Below, one piece after another: positions 37,901 to 48,001 of a DNA stretch of 64,000 nt. The position numbers and the translations under genes are program-made. The stretch's first letter is position 1; each line of letters starts with the position of its first letter. Below the pieces are notes generated by a model. That model saw nothing but the letters and a program-made list of their open reading frames with translations, searched no databases and was not told the origin of the DNA. Source of the DNA: Mimachlamys varia (lineage: Eukaryota > Mollusca > Bivalvia > Pectinida > Pectinidae); assembly GCA_947623455.1 (NCBI GenBank), contig OX392532.1, positions 53,261,058 to 53,325,057 of the forward strand. Reading direction: 5' to 3'.

Positions 37901-40059
37901 TACCTGTGTAGGTGAGTGTAACCCCTGGGGGTTGAGGCTGGGGTGTGGACCTTACCTGTGTAGGTGAGCGTTACCCCTGGGGGTTGAGGCTGGGGTAAGG
38001 ACCTTACCTGTGTAGGTAAGCGTAACCCCTGGGTGTATGAGGCTGGGGTAAGGACCTTACCTGTGTAGGTAAGCATAACCCCTGGATGTCAAGGCTGGGG
38101 TAAGAACCTTACCTGTGTAGGTAAGCGTTACCCCTGGGTGTCTGAGGCTGGGGTAAGGACCTTACCTGTGTAGGTGAGCGTAACCCCTGGGTGTCTGAGG
38201 CTGGGGTAAGGACCTTACTTGTGTAGGTGAGCGTAACCCCTGGGTGTCTGAGGCTGGGGTAAGGACCTTACCTGTGTAGGTGAGCGTAACCCCTGGGTGT
38301 CTGAGGCTGGGGTATGGACCTTACCTGTGTAGGTGAGCGTTACCCCTGGGGGTTGAGGCTGGGGTAAGAACCTTACCTGTGTAGGTAAAACAGGTGTGAT
38401 TCTGTTCCACTTTGACCACCACACCTATCACATCCACTTTGAATAAAGGATGGCTCTGATACATGTATGTACCTGTCAAATTAATTACATTCTGAATTAA
38501 TCAAGCCAGACTTCCCTCATGTATAACCATGGAATGAAATTTAAATCTCACACAAAATAAATAACTATTCAGTGGTTTCCCATTAAATATCAAATATATT
38601 TCATATGTATGGAATTTGTTTTCCTATTATCAAAAGTAGAATTATTAGCACAAGTTAAATATTGGAAAAAAATCTGCTATACGAATGAAATAAATATGAT
38701 ATTTAACAGAAACCATTGAATTTTCATTTAATTACATTTTCAATATGTCTTAAAGTTTTTAGGATCTCTCATTTCAATTTCAAGCTTTGCTGTCAAGGTG
38801 ATAAGGATGCAATGCTAATACTTAATTTTCCACCAGTCTGGGTAAAAATGTAATTTGCACATGAAACATAAAAAGCAAAAGCTTGCCACAAGATGTAAGC
38901 CCGTGACACTTCTTATTCTGAGACTGAAACACATTAATGGACATGTTCCTGTGAAAAAAATGTTTGATGAAAAATCAACAGCCAATTAATACACTTCAAC
39001 AGCAACAAAATTCTCTTTGCTATACAATTTGTATATATCATGATTACCTTGATTTTCAACACAAAATTCTTCTAACTTATAATTTTATGTTCAAGTCAGA
39101 TTTTCAATGAATGTATTCATTGCAGTCTAGAGGTTTGTATCGCAAGGGTTGTGATAGTTTGATGATACATGGGTTACGATACAATGACATATAAATCCTG
39201 GAAAACTTTTTTGTAGGTCAAATTTAAAGGTCAAAATGAAGGTCAAACTGACCTACTGTTGATACATGATACCGGGACCCTGCCTTACAAAGCTGTAAAG
39301 TATAAAGTATTAAAGCTGAATGCATACCCCTAAGCATAAAGTTCCAGTGATAAGTAGTGTAGGCATTAGAGCGAGGACTGGATAGCAGACGGACAAACGG
39401 CCGAGGACAATCGGACGGAAGGACATGAGGAAGGGCAGAAAGACACAATCCTAATACAGTGGTTACTCAATACTAGTCATAATATGCAGTGACTATCACC
39501 TTAAGTGCAGACACTAGAATACAAACCCATGTAACTTCAAGATAAATGTATCTTGGTCACTTACCTGCAGCCCTGTAAAGAAATTTTATGAAAATCTGAC
39601 CACCAAATATAAAATATCATTGGAGCAATGGAAGGAAGTTCTAAAGATATGGTACATGTATATAGTTAAGATGAGACTGGATTGTTTCAATGGATGGCAA
39701 ATACATAAAGAAACAATCACTTTGTTTGTTATTATGTGCATACCTGGAAGCATGGTGTTTTCCTGCATTTGCAGAACATCCATGATGTACATTTTGTTGA
39801 AGATCATGAAGAAGTAATCAAGTCCCCAAGTTTTTGTTGGGTGCACATCTTGAAACTTGCTTTCAGACGTTTCATTTAGTGGGTCGTCGAACATCTCAGT
39901 TTTAATTAGTGTGTCGTCGAACACCTCAGTTTTGACTGTCTCTTTGAATTTGTTCGCAGGGATCATGGTCATTCTGTTGGACTTTGAAACTTGACCATCA
40001 CACAATCTCTTGTTGGACAAGAAACCTAGACCATCAAATGCTCGTTTGTTGGACATCAT
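22886..40059 (-). CDS. STN1: CST complex subunit STN1 (6 coding exons, C-terminus not found)
   Basis: Exons read right to left: 40059-39744, 38472-38377, 34085-34023, 30413-30249, 27386-27232 and 22990-22886. They join in frame to exactly 300 codons. STN1 is the OB-fold subunit of CTC1-STN1-TEN1, which binds single-stranded DNA and promotes polymerase-alpha fill-in at telomeres and stalled forks. Family matches appear in order: TKTWGLDYFFMIFNKMYI (76-93), HPLFKVDVIGVVVKV in the OB fold, VDDGTGVIPCCCWKK (138-152), LGDLIRVRGKVK, RLEDP...LAELPKLYRQNYDQPF, and a linker helix KKTMTDYFQENQTREI. The N-terminus is about 60 residues longer than in human STN1 and holds a duplicated motif (TEVFDDTL/TEMFDDPL). 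The family's C-terminal winged-helix region, roughly 120 residues, was not seen between 21060 and 22885. Confidence 0.93.
23190..23355. repeat. 25-bp minisatellite, left part
   Basis: About six diverged units of the TCAACATTTGATCATG/GTTTCAATG repeat lie in STN1 intron 6. The array is interrupted at about 23356 by a retroelement fragment and resumes at 24065. Confidence 0.9.
23356..24064 (+). pseudogene. Retroelement remnant inserted in the 25-bp array
   Basis: From about 23370 the + strand reads KKKFADHFDRIYPSELEIKD, TTDFSTSAAYLDLYLNND, a stop, then LTTKLYDKRDDFNFAIVNF and SNIPASPTYGVCMSQ. After further stops and a frame change, a GKFYGRH stretch follows. I recognise this as the conserved region downstream of the reverse-transcriptase domain in a class of animal retroelements; the exact clade is uncertain. 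Stops and frame shifts make it non-functional. The remainder (23760-24064) is probably its 3' tail. Confidence 0.7.
24065..24565. repeat. 25-bp minisatellite, right part
   Basis: About 20 units of TCAACATTTGATCATGGTTT plus CAATG. Variants are ATCGTGAT and ATCATAAT. It is the same array as 23190-23355, split by the retroelement remnant. Confidence 0.93.
24672..27040. repeat. 21-bp minisatellite in STN1 intron 6
   Basis: About 112 units of ATTGACTCCTCTATACTCAT plus T or a variant. The alternatives ATACTCACT/ATACTCATT/GTCCTCATT give a three-letter code along the array. Because 21 is a multiple of three, open frames of up to 719 codons run through it on both strands (repeats such as SIEESIM and TPLYSLL). 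A larger block around 25390-25990 (CATCTATACTC landmarks) is repeated at about 250-bp steps. It ends 0.2 kb from STN1 exon 6. Confidence 0.96.
27232..27386 (-). CDS. STN1: STN1 exon 6 (LPKLYRQNYDQPF)
   Basis: This 155-nt exon starts after GTTCCTAG and ends before GTGAGA. It enters in phase 1 and leaves in phase 0. It encodes RLEDPMEEVLRLAELPKLYR, QNYDQPFQLP and then a diverged linker. The entry frame was fixed by the join YH-T-RLEDP, which matches the family pattern YYKVDDP. Another possible acceptor slightly upstream does not give the correct phase. Confidence 0.91.
27464..27558 (+). mobile_element. SINE 3'-domain fragment
   Basis: GGTTTGGTTTCTTTTTGTTT, then AAGTCCTATTAACAGCCAGG and GGATGTGGCAGGTTTTGGAG form the conserved body of a SINE type seen throughout bivalve genomes. 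A related copy in the other relative layout is at 54435-54690. The fragment stops where the 97-bp array begins (about 27559). Confidence 0.6.
27559..30248 (-). repeat. 97-bp array containing the 3' part of STN1 exon 5
   Basis: About 28 units. On the - strand each has an exonic half (GATCTGATAC then GGGGAAGGTGAGGATGTACT, GGGACCAGAGGGAGGTGGTC, ACCCCCTACCACA), followed by the exon 5 donor GTATCC and about 33 nt of intron (CTCCAGTACCTCATGTTGTG...). Compared with the real exon the repeats lack several bases inside the codons for RVR. The arrays therefore present about 28 decoy donors within intron 5. Open frames of 64-142 codons here are artefacts. Confidence 0.95.
30249..30413 (-). CDS. STN1: STN1 exon 5 (GDLIRVRGKVK)
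   Basis: This 165-nt exon lies between acceptor CATTTTCAG and donor GTATCC, phase 1 on both sides. It encodes PGSDWSGLPPDLRGLANRI, then GYTLGDLIRVRGKVKMFRDQ and REVVASYH. The match to the family stretch IGDTIRVRGSIRTYREEREI is strong. The last ~63 nt, with an internal deletion of several bases, form the exonic half of the 97-bp array immediately downstream in the transcript. Confidence 0.92.
30690..32914. repeat. 44-bp minisatellite in STN1 intron 4
   Basis: About 50 very regular units read ACATACACAGGACTTCCTTG, then ACTAATACATAACTTCTCTA and TCTA. The main variants are ACACAC for ACATAC, TTATAC for AATACA and TCAATC for TCTATC. No part of a recognised exon is contained in the unit. Confidence 0.96.
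32915..34005. repeat. 54-bp minisatellite in STN1 intron 4
   Basis: About 20 units of 53-55 bp read CTCGTCGGGAGGACCTCACT, then GGTCATTAGTCAGGGCCGAG and GATGTGTATTTTAT. It abuts the 44-bp array at 32914 and ends 18 bp from the donor of STN1 exon 4. Frames of up to 264 codons on + are artefacts. Confidence 0.95.
34023..34085 (-). CDS. STN1: STN1 exon 4 (VDDxTG, CCCWKK)
   Basis: This 63-nt exon lies between acceptor TTACTTCAG and donor GTATGT, phase 1 on both sides. It encodes DDGTGVIPCCCWKKDFFNMS, which matches the hallmark VDDSTGVINCICWKK segment of STN1 OB folds. Confidence 0.93.
34380..36642 (+). repeat. 46/55-bp array, forward orientation
   Basis: Units read CCAGCCTTGACATCCAGGGA, TTACGATCACCTACACTCTC, then TACACC, or TCAACTCTCTACACC in the 55-bp form. 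The same core (CAGCCT-GACATCCAGGGGTTACG-TCACCTACAC) occurs on the opposite strand from 36650 to 38390. The two blocks are thus halves of one inverted array inside STN1 intron 3. Coding-like frames (35957-36424) come from the repeat. Confidence 0.95.
36643..38390 (-). repeat. 53-bp array with the STN1 exon 3 donor, inverted half
   Basis: On the - strand each unit reads TCACCTACACAG|GTAAGGTCCTTACCC, then CAGCCTCGACATCCAGGGGT and TACGC. ACCTACACAG plus GTAAGG equals the 3' end and donor of exon 3. About 30 units thus offer decoy donors downstream of the real one at 38376. The part 36643-36960 is transitional, mixing the GAGAGTGTAG form of the forward half with this one. Confidence 0.94.
38377..38472 (-). 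CDS. STN1: STN1 exon 3 (OB fold)
   Basis: This 96-nt exon lies between acceptor ATTTGACAG and donor GTAAGG, phase 1 on both sides. It encodes TYMYQSHPLFKVDVIGVV and then KVEQNHTCFTYT, matching the family pattern of a small residue, HPI and VDVLGTV. Its last ten bases (ACCTACACAG) and donor recur about every 53 bp across 36.7-38.4 kb. Confidence 0.92.
38473..39743. other. STN1 intron 2, no array
   Basis: This AT-rich intron is the only large STN1 coding intron without a tandem array. Around 39360-39440 a purine-rich GGACGGAAGGACATGAGGAA stretch has the look of a dispersed repeat. No coding sequence was recognised. Confidence 0.6.
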
Positions 40060-40063
40060 GCGG
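39744..40063 (-). CDS. STN1: STN1 exon 2 (start codon, N-terminus)
   Basis: The acceptor TTTTCAATAG precedes 40063, the first ATG is at 40059-40057 (a second ATG follows at once), and the donor GTATGC follows 39744. It encodes residues 1-105 plus one base. Residues 1-75 are a low-homology leader with SNKRAFDG/SNKRLCDG and TEVFDDTL/TEMFDDPL internal doublets. Residues 76-106 match the conserved start of the STN1 OB domain (WGLD, MDVLQM, LPG). Four bases of 5' UTR precede the ATG, so the true first exon is non-coding and lies to the right. Confidence 0.9.
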
Positions 40064-42229
40064 CTATTGAAAATAAACAGATGATTATAGATCTAGGGGT
40101 CCATATATAGCAGTTTTAGCTCGTCATATTATTATAATGACTGATTTAAGTTAAGTTAAAATATCTTTTTGGCTTTGGAAATTAATATTTCAATAGATAT
40201 TAATAGCTATAGATTAGGTAAAGATTTATTGACAAAAACTGCCAATTCACATTGCATATATATAGTACAGTTTATATTGATGGACATAGTGACTTTATAA
40301 GAACTTTCAAATTCCAGTTAACTGACAAGTAATCAAGACTTTTATTAAAATCAAAACTTTTTATCTCAAAGTCAGTGGGATTGTGTGAAAACTTGGAGTT
40401 ACTTGAGTTGAGCGAGTTTGAATGTTTTGTGAGAAGTTTTGCAGGAACAACAAAAAATACTTCTTTTACAAGTCTAGAGTTATACAAGATAAGGAGGTAG
40501 AACTGAATGTACATGTATATTATAAAATCCAGAAGAACACCAACCACACATCACCTAATAAGGATATGAGATACTTTATCCGATTGTTTTCACAGAGAAA
40601 TAATTTTTTTGTGCAGTGTCAATCAAAATTCTAGTTGTTTAGGTATTTACCGAAGTACCGAAACAACCAAGTGCCGAAAGGACTGTACCCCTGCAGCCAC
40701 TCACACATTTCTGTTGTCAAATCTTGAAGTACTTATAATTAGTAATAATAAACTGATCATGACTGACTTGAAATAATCAGAATATATTTCCAAGGTCGCT
40801 ATGGCAATTTGTTCTGCTTGTCCTGCTAAGATGCACATGGTTGTCAGGATCATATTTGTACATCTCAATGTATGGAGCGATGGTACCTGATTTTGTACAC
40901 TTTTGACAATGAGTTACAATTTTGTTTTTAAATGCACCTCCAAGAAAACTGTTCTATTGTGATCAAACAGATGTACACAATCTGCCACTATTTCTGCAGC
41001 TGGTAATGTGATGTCTTATGCGCATAAATTTAATGCACAGGGGATCGGAGCTTTCTTTTATTGTCATTTACTACGTCATTTAGGGTGGGGTACGTGATTT
41101 TGTACGCCCTAAAATGTGGTATTCTTCCTAAATATGACAAAAATAAAAATATATCGAGCAAATTAAATATATTTTATTCAAATCTGCCAATTTTCAAACT
41201 CCGGATATCACCAAATATTTTTGTTTTCTGTAACAATTTACAACTTCATGATGACATCAAAACAAAACATCAAAGTGTGTATGTATAACTGTAGTCCAGT
41301 ATTGTATTTATAAAATTAGTATGATTCTGTTGCAATAGGAACATCTTTTAACAGTTAGTCAAAATTAAATAAAAACAAATACCATACTGTCCAAAGCCTA
41401 TGATATGGTGTACCAATTTGGGTACTAATCACGGATAAAAAACGGACCAATTAGACTCTATCCGTTTTCGCTCTGTGTTGTATTTTCAAAATTAAATCAC
41501 CAAGGATGATATTTTTTTCTGAAAATGAACAAACATACCTAGATCACTAAAAAAACTGTCAAAATTGTACCAATTGTGTAAGCGTGACATTAGGCCTATA
41601 TTTGTCGGATAATTAAACGGATAGCACATTGCTCATTTCTAGTCATTAACTGAACCATGCAAACTTACTTCAATTCAACGGTTTTACGCCGCTGTAACGA
41701 AATGTCCCTCTCTTATGTAACTTGCATGCCTCCAAAACTCTGGCTGTCAAAACAGTGAAGTAGTAGCTAGAGGTAACTCGGATGGCCTATAATCCTATCC
41801 ACCTATTGTACATTGGCGCAATGCTTACCGCGTAGATCACAACATAGTTTTATCGGGTACATGGGCCTGATAACAACGGTAATAGACTGCTCAGGTTAAC
41901 GTTAGACCAACTAAACCGCGATTAACATGAAGTCAAATGAAGATGCAGTTGAATATATGTACCGTTTTAACAAAATTTGGATTTTTGTGCAGACATTTAA
42001 TTGTGATTTGCTATGTTCAATAAATTACTTCATAACCTTAAAAATACGGAAATGATTAAAAATGAAAAATACAAAGGCGATATATATATTTGAATAGAAT
42101 GACTTTAATTTAAATCATATAAAGTTTTGTCGAGAAATAGCGCTGCAGCGCTAATTTTACTTTGATAATATATGCGACATTCAATACAATTTATTGTATC
42201 TTGTATGTCATTAGGTGAATAGATATAGA
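40064..42229. other. STN1 upstream intron and 5' flank
   Basis: AT-rich DNA contains a candidate first-exon donor at 41663-41668 (- strand) and no protein-like frame longer than 91 codons. The frames at 40272-40634 and 41061-41288 show no family resemblance. The 45-bp array starts just to the right. Confidence 0.5.
41669..41760 (-). promoter_or_regulatory. STN1: Possible STN1 non-coding first exon and promoter area
   Basis: On the - strand a consensus donor GTAAGT (41668-41663) follows ACCGTTGAATTGAA. It lies 1.6 kb upstream of the coding exon, whose acceptor implies an untranslated exon. The right boundary is arbitrary. No clear TATA box or CpG-rich patch is visible. Confidence 0.3.
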
Positions 42230-45200
42230 AAAGCAACGTCGTTAGGTGGATCAATGTCAAAATAAAGGATATAGACAATGAACATCAGGTGGATAGATGT
42301 TGTAATAGAGGATATATAGACAATAGACATTAGGTGGATAGATGTTAAAATAGAGGATATATACACAATAGACATTAGGTTGATAGATGTTAAAATAGGG
42401 GATATATAGACAATAGACATTAGGTGGATAGATGTTAAAATAGAGGATATATACACAATAGACATTAGGTGGATAGATGTTGTAATAGAGGATATATACA
42501 CAATAGACATTAGGTGGATAGATGTTAAAATAGAGGATATATACACAATAGACATTAGGTGGATAGATGTTGTAATAGAGGATATATACACAATAGACAT
42601 TAGGTGGATAGATGTTGTAATAGAGGATATATACACAATAGACATTAGGTGGATAGATGTTGTAATAGAGGATATATACACAATAGACATTAGGTGGATA
42701 GATGTTAAAATAGAGGATATATACACAATAGACATTAGGTGGATAGATGTTGTAATAGAGGATATATACACAATAGACATTAGGTGGATAGATGTTAAAA
42801 TAGAGGATATATACACAATAGACATTAGGTGGATAGATGTTGTAATAGAGGATATATACACAATAGACATTAGGTGGATAGATGTTGTAATAGAGGATAT
42901 ATACACAATAGACATTAGGTGGATAGATGTTGTAATAGAGGATATATACACAATAGACATTAGGTGGATAGATGTTAAAATAGAGGATATATACACAATA
43001 GACATTAGGTGGATAGATGTTGTAATAGAGGATATATACACAATAGACATTAGGTGGATAGATGTTAAAATAGAGGATATATAGACAATAGACATTAGGT
43101 GGATAGATGTTAAAATAGAGGATATATACACAATAGACATTAGGTGGATAGATGTTAAAATAGAGGATATATACACAATAGACATTAGGTGGATAGATGT
43201 TAAAATAGAGGATATATACACAATAGACATTAGGTGGATAGATGTTAAAATAGAGGATATATACACAATAGACATTAGGTGGATAGATGTTGTAATACAG
43301 GATATATACACAATAGACATTAGGTGGATAGATGTTGTAATAAAGGATATATACACAATAGACATTAGGTGGATAGATGTTAAAATAGAGGATATATACA
43401 CAATAGACATTAGGTGGATAGATGTTAAAATAGAGGATATATACACAATAGACATTAGGTGGATAGATGTTAAAATAGAGGATATATACACAATAGACAT
43501 TAGGTGGATAGATGTTGTAATAGAGGATATATAGACAATGGACATTAGGTGGATAGATGTTGTAATAGAGGATATATACACAATAGACATTAGGTGGATA
43601 GATGGTGTAATAGAGGATATATACACAATAGACATTAGGTGGATAGATGTTAAAATAGAGGATATATAGACAATAGACATTAGGTGGATAGATGTTAAAA
43701 TAGAGGATATATACACAATAGACATTAGGTGGATAGATGTTAAAATAGAGGATATATACACAATAGACATTAGGTGGATAGATGTTGGAATAGAGGATAT
43801 ATACACAATAGACATTAGGTGGATAGATGTTGTAATAGAGGATATATACACAATAGACATTAGGTGGATAGATGTTGTAATAGAGGATATATACACAATA
43901 GACATTAGGTGGATAGATGTTGTAATAGAGGATATATACACAATAGACATTAGGTGGATAGATGTTGTAATAGAGGATATATACACAATAGACATTAGGT
44001 GGATAGATGTTGTAATAGAGGATATATACACAATAGACATTAGGTGGATAGATGTTAAAATAGAGGATATATACACAATAGACATTAGGTGGATAGATGT
44101 TAAAATTGAGGATATATACACAATAGACATTAGGTGGATAGATGTTGTAATAGAGGATATATACACAATAGACATTAGGTGGATAGATGTTGTAATAAAG
44201 GATATATACACAATAGACATTAGGTGGATAGATGTTAAAATAGAGGATATATACACAATAGACATTAGGTGGATAGATGTTAAAATAGAGGATATATACA
44301 CAATAGACATTAGGTGGATAGATGTTAAAATAGAGGATATATACACAATAGACATTAGGTGGATAGATGTTGTAATAGAGGATATATAGACAATGGACAT
44401 TAGGTGGATAGATGTTGTAATAGAGGATATATACACAATAGACATTAGGTGGATAGATGGTGTAATAGAGGATATATAGACAATAGACATTAGGTGGATA
44501 GATGTTAAAATAGAGGATATATAGACAATAGACATTAGGTGGATAGATGTTAAAATAGAGGATATATACACAATAGACATTAGGTGGATAGATGTTAAAA
44601 TAGAGGATATATACACAATAGACATTAGGTGGATAGATGTTGTAATAGAGGATATATACACAATAGACATTAGGTGGATAGATGTTGTAATAGAGGATAT
44701 ATACACAATAGACATTAGGTGGATAGATGTTGGAATAGAGGATATATACACAATAGACATTAGGTGGATAGATGTTAAAATAGAGGATATATAGACAATA
44801 GACATTAGGTGGATAGATGTTAAAATAGAGGATATATAGACAATAGACATTAGGTGGATAGATGTTAAAATAGACTATATATAGACAATAGACATTAGGT
44901 GGATAGATGTTGTAATACAGGATATATACACAATAGACATTAGGTGGATAGATGTTGTAATAGAGGATATATACACAATAGACATTAGGTGGATAGATGT
45001 TAAAATAGAGGATATATAGACAATAGACATTAGGTGGACAGATGTTGTAATAGAGGATATATACACAATAGACATTAGGTGGATAGATGTTGGAATAGAG
45101 GATATATACACAATAGACATTAGGTGGATAGATGTTAAAATAGAGGATATATAGACAATAGACATTAGGTGGATAGATGTTAAAATAGAGGATATATACA

Positions 45201-45548
45201 CAATAGACATTAGGTGGATAGATGTTAAAATAGACTATATATAGACAATAGACATTAGGTGGATAGATGTTGTAATACAGGATATATACACAATAGACAT
45301 TAGGTGGATAGATGTTGTAATAGAGGATATATACACAATAGACATTAGGTGGATAGATGTTAAAATAGAGGATATATACACAATGTACATTAGGTGGATA
45401 GATCCCAGAATAGAGGACATATAGACAATGAACATTAGGTTGATAGATGTTTAATAGAGATATATAAACAATGAACATTAGGTAGATAGATGTTGTAATA
45501 GAGGATATATAGATAATGAGCATTAGGTGGATAGATCGCAGAAAAGAA
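42230..45548. repeat. 45-bp minisatellite, left arm of an inverted pair
   Basis: About 73 units read ATAGACATTAGGTGGATAGA, then TGTTGTAATAGAGGATATAT and ACACA. Variants TGTTAAAATAG, TGTTGGAATAG and TATAGACA recur, and a multi-unit pattern repeats about 900 bp apart (for example near 43561 and 44401). A 45-bp period keeps frames of 879 and 1088 codons open on the - strand. The final units (45380-45540) switch to GACAATGAACATTAGG and CCCAGAATAG variants typical of the right arm. Confidence 0.96.
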
Positions 45549-45569
45549 GATATATAGACAAAGATTTAA

Positions 45570-47085
45570 AGGATCAGTTGGTGCGGACAACTCCTATTAA
45601 ACTGCTTGGCCAATTTCAAGGAAATATCATACAGATTAAAGGACAATGTTTAGATGTGCATGCAACATTTCTTTTCTCAAAATTATAGTTACTATGGTAA
45701 GTGGTCAGTATATAGAGGTTTTCTGTAGAAAAAATGTGTCCAGACAACTCCTCTTAAACCGCTTGGCCAATTTCCATGGAACTTCACACAGATATAAAGG
45801 ACCATGTGTAGATGCGCATGCAACATTTTTTTTGCTCAAAATTATGGTTACTATGGTAACTGGTATTTATATAGGAGTTTTCTGTAGAAAAAGTTTGTTC
45901 TGACAACTCCTCTTAAACCGCTTGTCAATTTCAATGAAACATTACACAGATAAAAGGACCATCTGTAGATGCGCATGAAACTTTTCATTTCTCAAAATTA
46001 TGGTTACTATCGTAACTGGTCACTATAAAGAGGTTTTCTGTAGAAAAACGTTTGTCCGGACAACTCCTATTAAACCGCTTGGCAATTTCACTGAAACATC
46101 GCAAAGATATAAAGGACCATCTGAAGATGCGCATGCAACATTTCTCTTCTCCAATTAATAGTTACTATGGTAAGTGGTCTTGATAAACAGGTTTTCTGTA
46201 GAAAAACGTTTGTCCGAACAACTCCTCTCAAACCGCTTGGATTATTTCAATGGAACTTCACACAGATATAAAGGACCATGTGTGGATGCGCATGCAACAT
46301 TTTTTTCTGAAAATTATGGTTACTATGGTAACTGGTCACTATATAGAGGTTTTCTATAGAAAAAGCTTGTCCAGACAACTCCTCTTAAACCGCTTGGCCA
46401 ATTTCCATGGAACCTCTACACATATATAAAGGACCATGTGTGGATGCGCATGCAACATTTTTTTTCTCAAAATTATGGTTACTATGGTAAATGGTCACTA
46501 TATAGAGGTTTTCTGTAGAAAAAGTGTGTCCAGACAACTCCTCTTAAACCGGTTTGCCAACTTCAATTGAACTTCACACAGATATAAAGGACCATGTGTA
46601 GATGTTCATGCAACATTTCTTTTTTCAAAATCATAGTTATATTTACTATGGTACATGTAACTGGTCACTATGAACAGGCTTTCGGAAGAAAAAAGATTAT
46701 CCGGAAAACTCCTCTTAAACCGCTTGACCAATTTCCATGGAACTTCAAAGAGATATAAAGGACCATCTGTAGATGCGCATGCAACATTTCTTTTTTTTTT
46801 TAAATTATGTTTGTTATGGTAGCTGGTCATTATAAACAGGTTTTCTATAGAAAAGGTTTGTCCGGACAACTCCTCTTAAACCGCTTGGCCAATTTCAATG
46901 AATCCTCACACAAATATAAAGGACCATATGTAAATGTGCATTCAACATTTCTTTTCTAAAATTATAGTTGCTATGGTACATGTTACTGGTCACTATTAAG
47001 AGGTTTTCTGTAGAAAACGTTTGTCCGGACAACTCCTCTTAAACCGGTTTGCTAATTTCAATGAAAATTTACACACATTTAATGG
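45570..47085. repeat. 157-bp tandem repeat block
   Basis: About ten diverged units each contain ACAACTCCTCTTAAACCGCT, TTCACACAGATATAAAGGAC, AGATGCGCATGCAACATTT and GGTTACTATGGTAACTGGTC. The phrase GACAACTCCT recurs near 45586, 45744, 45901, 46060, 46216, 46373, 46531, 46864 and 47028, a step of about 157 bp. Higher divergence suggests it is older than the arrays beside it. The same family continues at 47845-48000. Confidence 0.92.
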
Positions 47086-47094
47086 ACCATAAAT

Positions 47095-47480
47095 AAATAA
47101 ATATACAACATTTGATATAGCGCCCTATCTAGCTAACATAAGCCACTCTAAAGCGCTTTACAATACATAGATATACATTTCTCATACAATTAATACAATT
47201 AACACATACAGTTCTATCGTATACAATTCTGAGTAGTACTTCGGGTGGTCGGGTGGTGCAGTGGATAGCGCACTTGCCTTTCACCAAGGCGGCCGGGGTT
47301 CGATTCCCCGATCGGACGTGAAAAGGTACGGGGTCACCTGCCCGACCACGTGGGTTTTCTCCGGGTACTCCGGTTTCCTCCCACAATAAGACTCCTCGCG
47401 CGCTAACATCCGGGCCAACAAGAGTGATTAATATAAGTTCTTTAGCTTGTTTCATAATTGTTGTAAAATAAATAAAGTTT
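47095..47480 (+). mobile_element. tRNA-derived SINE, tRNA-Glu-like head
   Basis: The tRNA-like part (47250-47318) has an A-box-like GGTGCAGTGGATAGCGC, an anticodon-loop region CTTTCAC and the B box GGGTTCGATTCCCC. It is followed by the conserved SINE body GTGGGTTTTCTCCGGGTACT and CCGGTTTCCTCCCAC. Upstream GATATAGCGCCCTATCTAG and CTAAAGCGCTTTACAATAC belong to a widespread companion motif also seen at 53030-53080. The element interrupts a unit of the 157-bp block. Confidence 0.75.
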
Positions 47481-47499
47481 ATATTTAGTTCGCAAGAGC

Positions 47500-47845
47500 T
47501 GCCTTATTAGGCGCTAACTACTTGTCCTATACCACCTGGCTAATATCTCCATATGTGTGTGTTTGTATGTGTATGTACCGGAGATGAATAGTGTTCTGTA
47601 TGTAGTGGAACCGTGTTTCCAACGGCTTCTTTTAGAGTGTTACCTCACTTGAATGCTACATCACAGATACTGCAACACCCATCCAAGACCATTTTATACT
47701 CCACCTGGGTTGTTGGAGATGTGTGGGCAGCAGAAAAAACACTTTCTCTGAATGTTCCATGCGTATGACGATTACGGGGATCGAACCCCGGCCGCCTGCG
47801 TGGAAGGCTGGAGTGTTAACCCCTCGACCAATCCGCCTATAAATG
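47500..47845 (-). mobile_element. tRNA-derived SINE, tRNA-Gly-like head
   Basis: On the - strand the head (47840-47776) reads GGCGGATTGGTCGAGGGGTT, AACACTC, GCCTTCCACGCAGGC and GGGGTTCGATCCCC. It resembles tRNA-Gly with a TCC anticodon loop, followed by a body that includes CACATCTCCAACAACCCAGG. No proper acceptor stem or terminator is present, so it is a SINE rather than a tRNA gene. The outer boundary at 47500 is approximate. Confidence 0.65.
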
Positions 47846-48000
47846 TGTAGATGTGCATGCAACATTTCTTTTCCCAAAATTATGTTTACTATAGTAAGTG
47901 GTCACTATAAACAGGTTTTCTGTAGAAAAAAAATTGTCCAGACAACTCCTCTTAAATCACTTCACCAATTTCAATGAAAATTCACACACATATAACGTCT
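47845..48000. repeat. 157-bp repeat, last unit after the SINE insertions
   Basis: TGTAGATGTGCATGCAACAT continues the unit broken at 47085, followed by the GACAACTCCTCTTAAA phrase and TTTCAATGAAAATTCACACA. The two SINEs therefore inserted into a pre-existing unit. The 45-bp right arm starts at about 48002. Confidence 0.85.
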
Positions 48001-48001
48001 A

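Noticed and set aside
42211..45523. 879- and 1088-codon frames on the - strand
   Set aside because: They are produced by the 45-bp period (15 codons) without stop in two frames. Composition is purely the repeat and there is no family resemblance or splice structure.
47250..47318. Functional tRNA-Glu gene
   Set aside because: A and B boxes are present but there is no paired acceptor stem or T-run terminator, and a SINE body follows directly. The same applies to 47776-47840, 53340-53430 and 62890-62960.
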